A stretch of DNA of 64,000 nt from Streptomyces sp. H39-S7 (GTDB lineage Bacteria > Actinomycetota > Actinomycetes > Streptomycetales > Streptomycetaceae): the NCBI RefSeq assembly GCF_027158205.1, contig NZ_JAPVLU010000018.1, positions 1-64,000 on the forward strand, given 5' to 3'. Shown in pieces: positions 63,126 through 64,000 of the stretch (the stretch's first letter is position 1; every line of letters starts with the position of its first letter). The notes beneath the pieces were generated by a model. That model ran no database searches. It saw nothing but the letters and a program-made list of their open reading frames with translations, and was not told the origin of the DNA. The position numbers were made by a program, and so were the translations under genes.

Positions 63126-64000
63126 TCAGGCCGCGCGGCGGCCGCCGCCCGTGCCGTCCTCGCGGCGGGCACGACGGCCCACGGCGCCGCCGCGGCCCGC
63201 TGCCGTGCGGCTGCCGGCGGCGGGACGGCCGGGGGTGCCGCCGCGGCCGTTGACGCCGGCCCGGCCGGAGCCGGCCGCCGCGCCCTCGGCGTCGGTGCGG
63301 GGGCGTCCGCCGCGTCCGCCGCGGGTGTTGCCCCCGCTGCGCGGCGGGCCCGTCGGAGCGGCGGTGGCGCCCGCACCGACGGCGGTCGCGCCACCGGGGC
63401 GGCGGCCGCGGCCACGGGTGCCGGCGACCTTGTTCGTCTTCGGCTTGGCGGCTTCCTGGGCCGCGGCGTGCACCGGGTCGTGGATGGTGACGGCCGCGCC
63501 GGACGGCTTGCGGGCACCGGTGACGCGCACCAGCTCCGGGTCGCCGGGGCGGACCCGTGCGGTGTGCGGCTTGATGCCGGCCAGCGCCATCAGCCGGGCG
63601 TTCTCGCGGCGCTGCGCGGGCAGCACCAGGGTGATGACGGTGCCGGACTCGCCGGCCCGCGCGGTACGGCCGCCGCGGTGCAGGTAGTCCTTGTGGTCGC
63701 CGGGCGGGTCGACGTTCACGACCATGTCGAGCCCGTCGATGTGGATACCGCGGGCGGCGACGTTGGTGGCGACCAGCGCGGTGGCCTTGCCGGTGCGGAA
63801 CTGGTCCAGGGCGCGGTTCCGCTGCGGCTGGGACTTCCCGCCGTGCAGGGCGACGGCGGTGACGCCGGCGGCCAGCAGGTGCTTGGTGAGGCGGTCGGCG
63901 CCGCGCTTGGTGTCGACGAACATGATCACGCCACCCTCGCGGGCGGCGATCTCGGCGGTCACGGCGCGCTTGGTGTCGTCGTCCACGTGCAGCACGTGGT
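63126..64000 (-). CDS. DEAD-box RNA helicase, C-terminal part (5' end outside window)
   Basis: About 290 residues of a superfamily 2 helicase. The second RecA domain is visible: GVIMFVDTKRGADRLTKHLL, ALHGGKSQPQRNRALDQF, ATNVAARGIHIDGLDMVVN (motif V) and DYLHRGGRTARAGESG (motif VI HRxGRTxR). The DEAD domain lies beyond the right edge. The last about 120 residues are a low-complexity Gly/Arg/Ala/Pro tail (RGG-like), common in cold-shock or ribosome-assembly helicases of actinobacteria and likely to bind RNA. Convergent with glgP. Confidence 0.92.
   Translation of the reverse strand, partial: HVLHVDDDTKRAVTAEIAAREGGVIMFVDTKRGADRLTKHLLAAGVTAVALHGGKSQPQRNRALDQFRTGKATALVATNVAARGIHIDGLDMVVNVDPPGDHKDYLHRGGRTARAGESGTVITLVLPAQRRENARLMALAGIKPHTARVRPGDPELVRVTGARKPSGAAVTIHDPVHAAAQEAAKPKTNKVAGTRGRGRRPGGATAVGAGATAAPTGPPRSGGNTRGGRGGRPRTDAEGAAAGSGRAGVNGRGGTPGRPAAGSRTAAGRGGAVGRRARREDGTGGGRRAA

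Overview
The window is very GC-rich DNA with strong G/C preference at third codon positions, many GTG and a few TTG starts, and long spurious antisense ORFs. The gene content (Scy-type polarity protein, isobutyryl-CoA mutase, GlgE pathway, DUF397/DUF6230/DUF6114/DUF3817 families) points to Streptomyces or a close relative such as Kitasatospora or Streptacidiphilus. From memory, the backbone order matches the S. coelicolor core around SCO5397-SCO5444 (scy, epimerase, thiolase, meaB, icmA, thioredoxin-TPR, pyk-ackA-pta, pfkA, glgB-mak-treS-glgE, glgP), broken by several inserted blocks. No rRNA, tRNA, CRISPR array, insertion sequence or prophage was recognised.

Layout. (1) 1-9 kb: 5' part of scy on the minus strand; methylmalonyl-CoA epimerase; a divergent thiolase followed by the MeaB GTPase; a MarR regulator; an operon of three AIM24-family paralogues behind a DUF2127 membrane protein; and a DUF3817/thiamine-binding pair behind a CRP-like palindrome. 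(2) 9-17.4 kb: probable inserted block with an ArsR-like/MFS divergent pair, FemX-like and MurJ-like cell-wall genes, an ECF sigma factor with an overlapping membrane partner, and an L,D-transpeptidase lipoprotein. (3) 17.4-21 kb: MarR, DUF3817 and icmA (behind a 24-bp perfect palindrome), then Uma2 and DUF397 genes. (4) 21-25.4 kb: two-component system divergent from a second-type MurG glycosyltransferase coupled to a LegB-like sugar dehydratase. (5) 25.4-30.5 kb: TetR regulator, redox-dead thioredoxin-TPR protein, and the DUF6230-DUF6114-secreted protein trio.

(6) 30.6-38 kb: pyruvate kinase, acetate kinase and phosphate acetyltransferase, divergent from a D-lactate-type dehydrogenase and phosphofructokinase; this is the lower glycolysis and overflow node. 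(7) 38-44.4 kb: small membrane protein, secreted GH18 chitinase, DctS/DctR-type two-component system with a divergent DctA carrier, and a helix-turn-helix regulator. (8) 44.5-52.5 kb: the GlgE pathway, with glgE-treS and mak-glgB coupled by overlapping stop/start codons and separated by a strong terminator. TreS turns trehalose into maltose, Mak phosphorylates it, GlgE polymerises it and GlgB branches it.

(9) 52.9-60.3 kb: an oxygenase cassette lying between glgE and its usual neighbour glgP. It has an NmrA-like oxidoreductase, a divergent AraC regulator, and a four-gene coupled operon: HpaB-type flavin monooxygenase, MFS exporter, a PrnB-like enzyme of the indoleamine dioxygenase superfamily, and a PhzS-like FAD monooxygenase. 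No pyrrolnitrin, phenazine or hydroxyphenylacetate pathway genes accompany it, so this is the best candidate for an undescribed system here. (10) 60.4-64 kb: glycogen phosphorylase and the C-terminal part of a DEAD-box RNA helicase running off the right edge.
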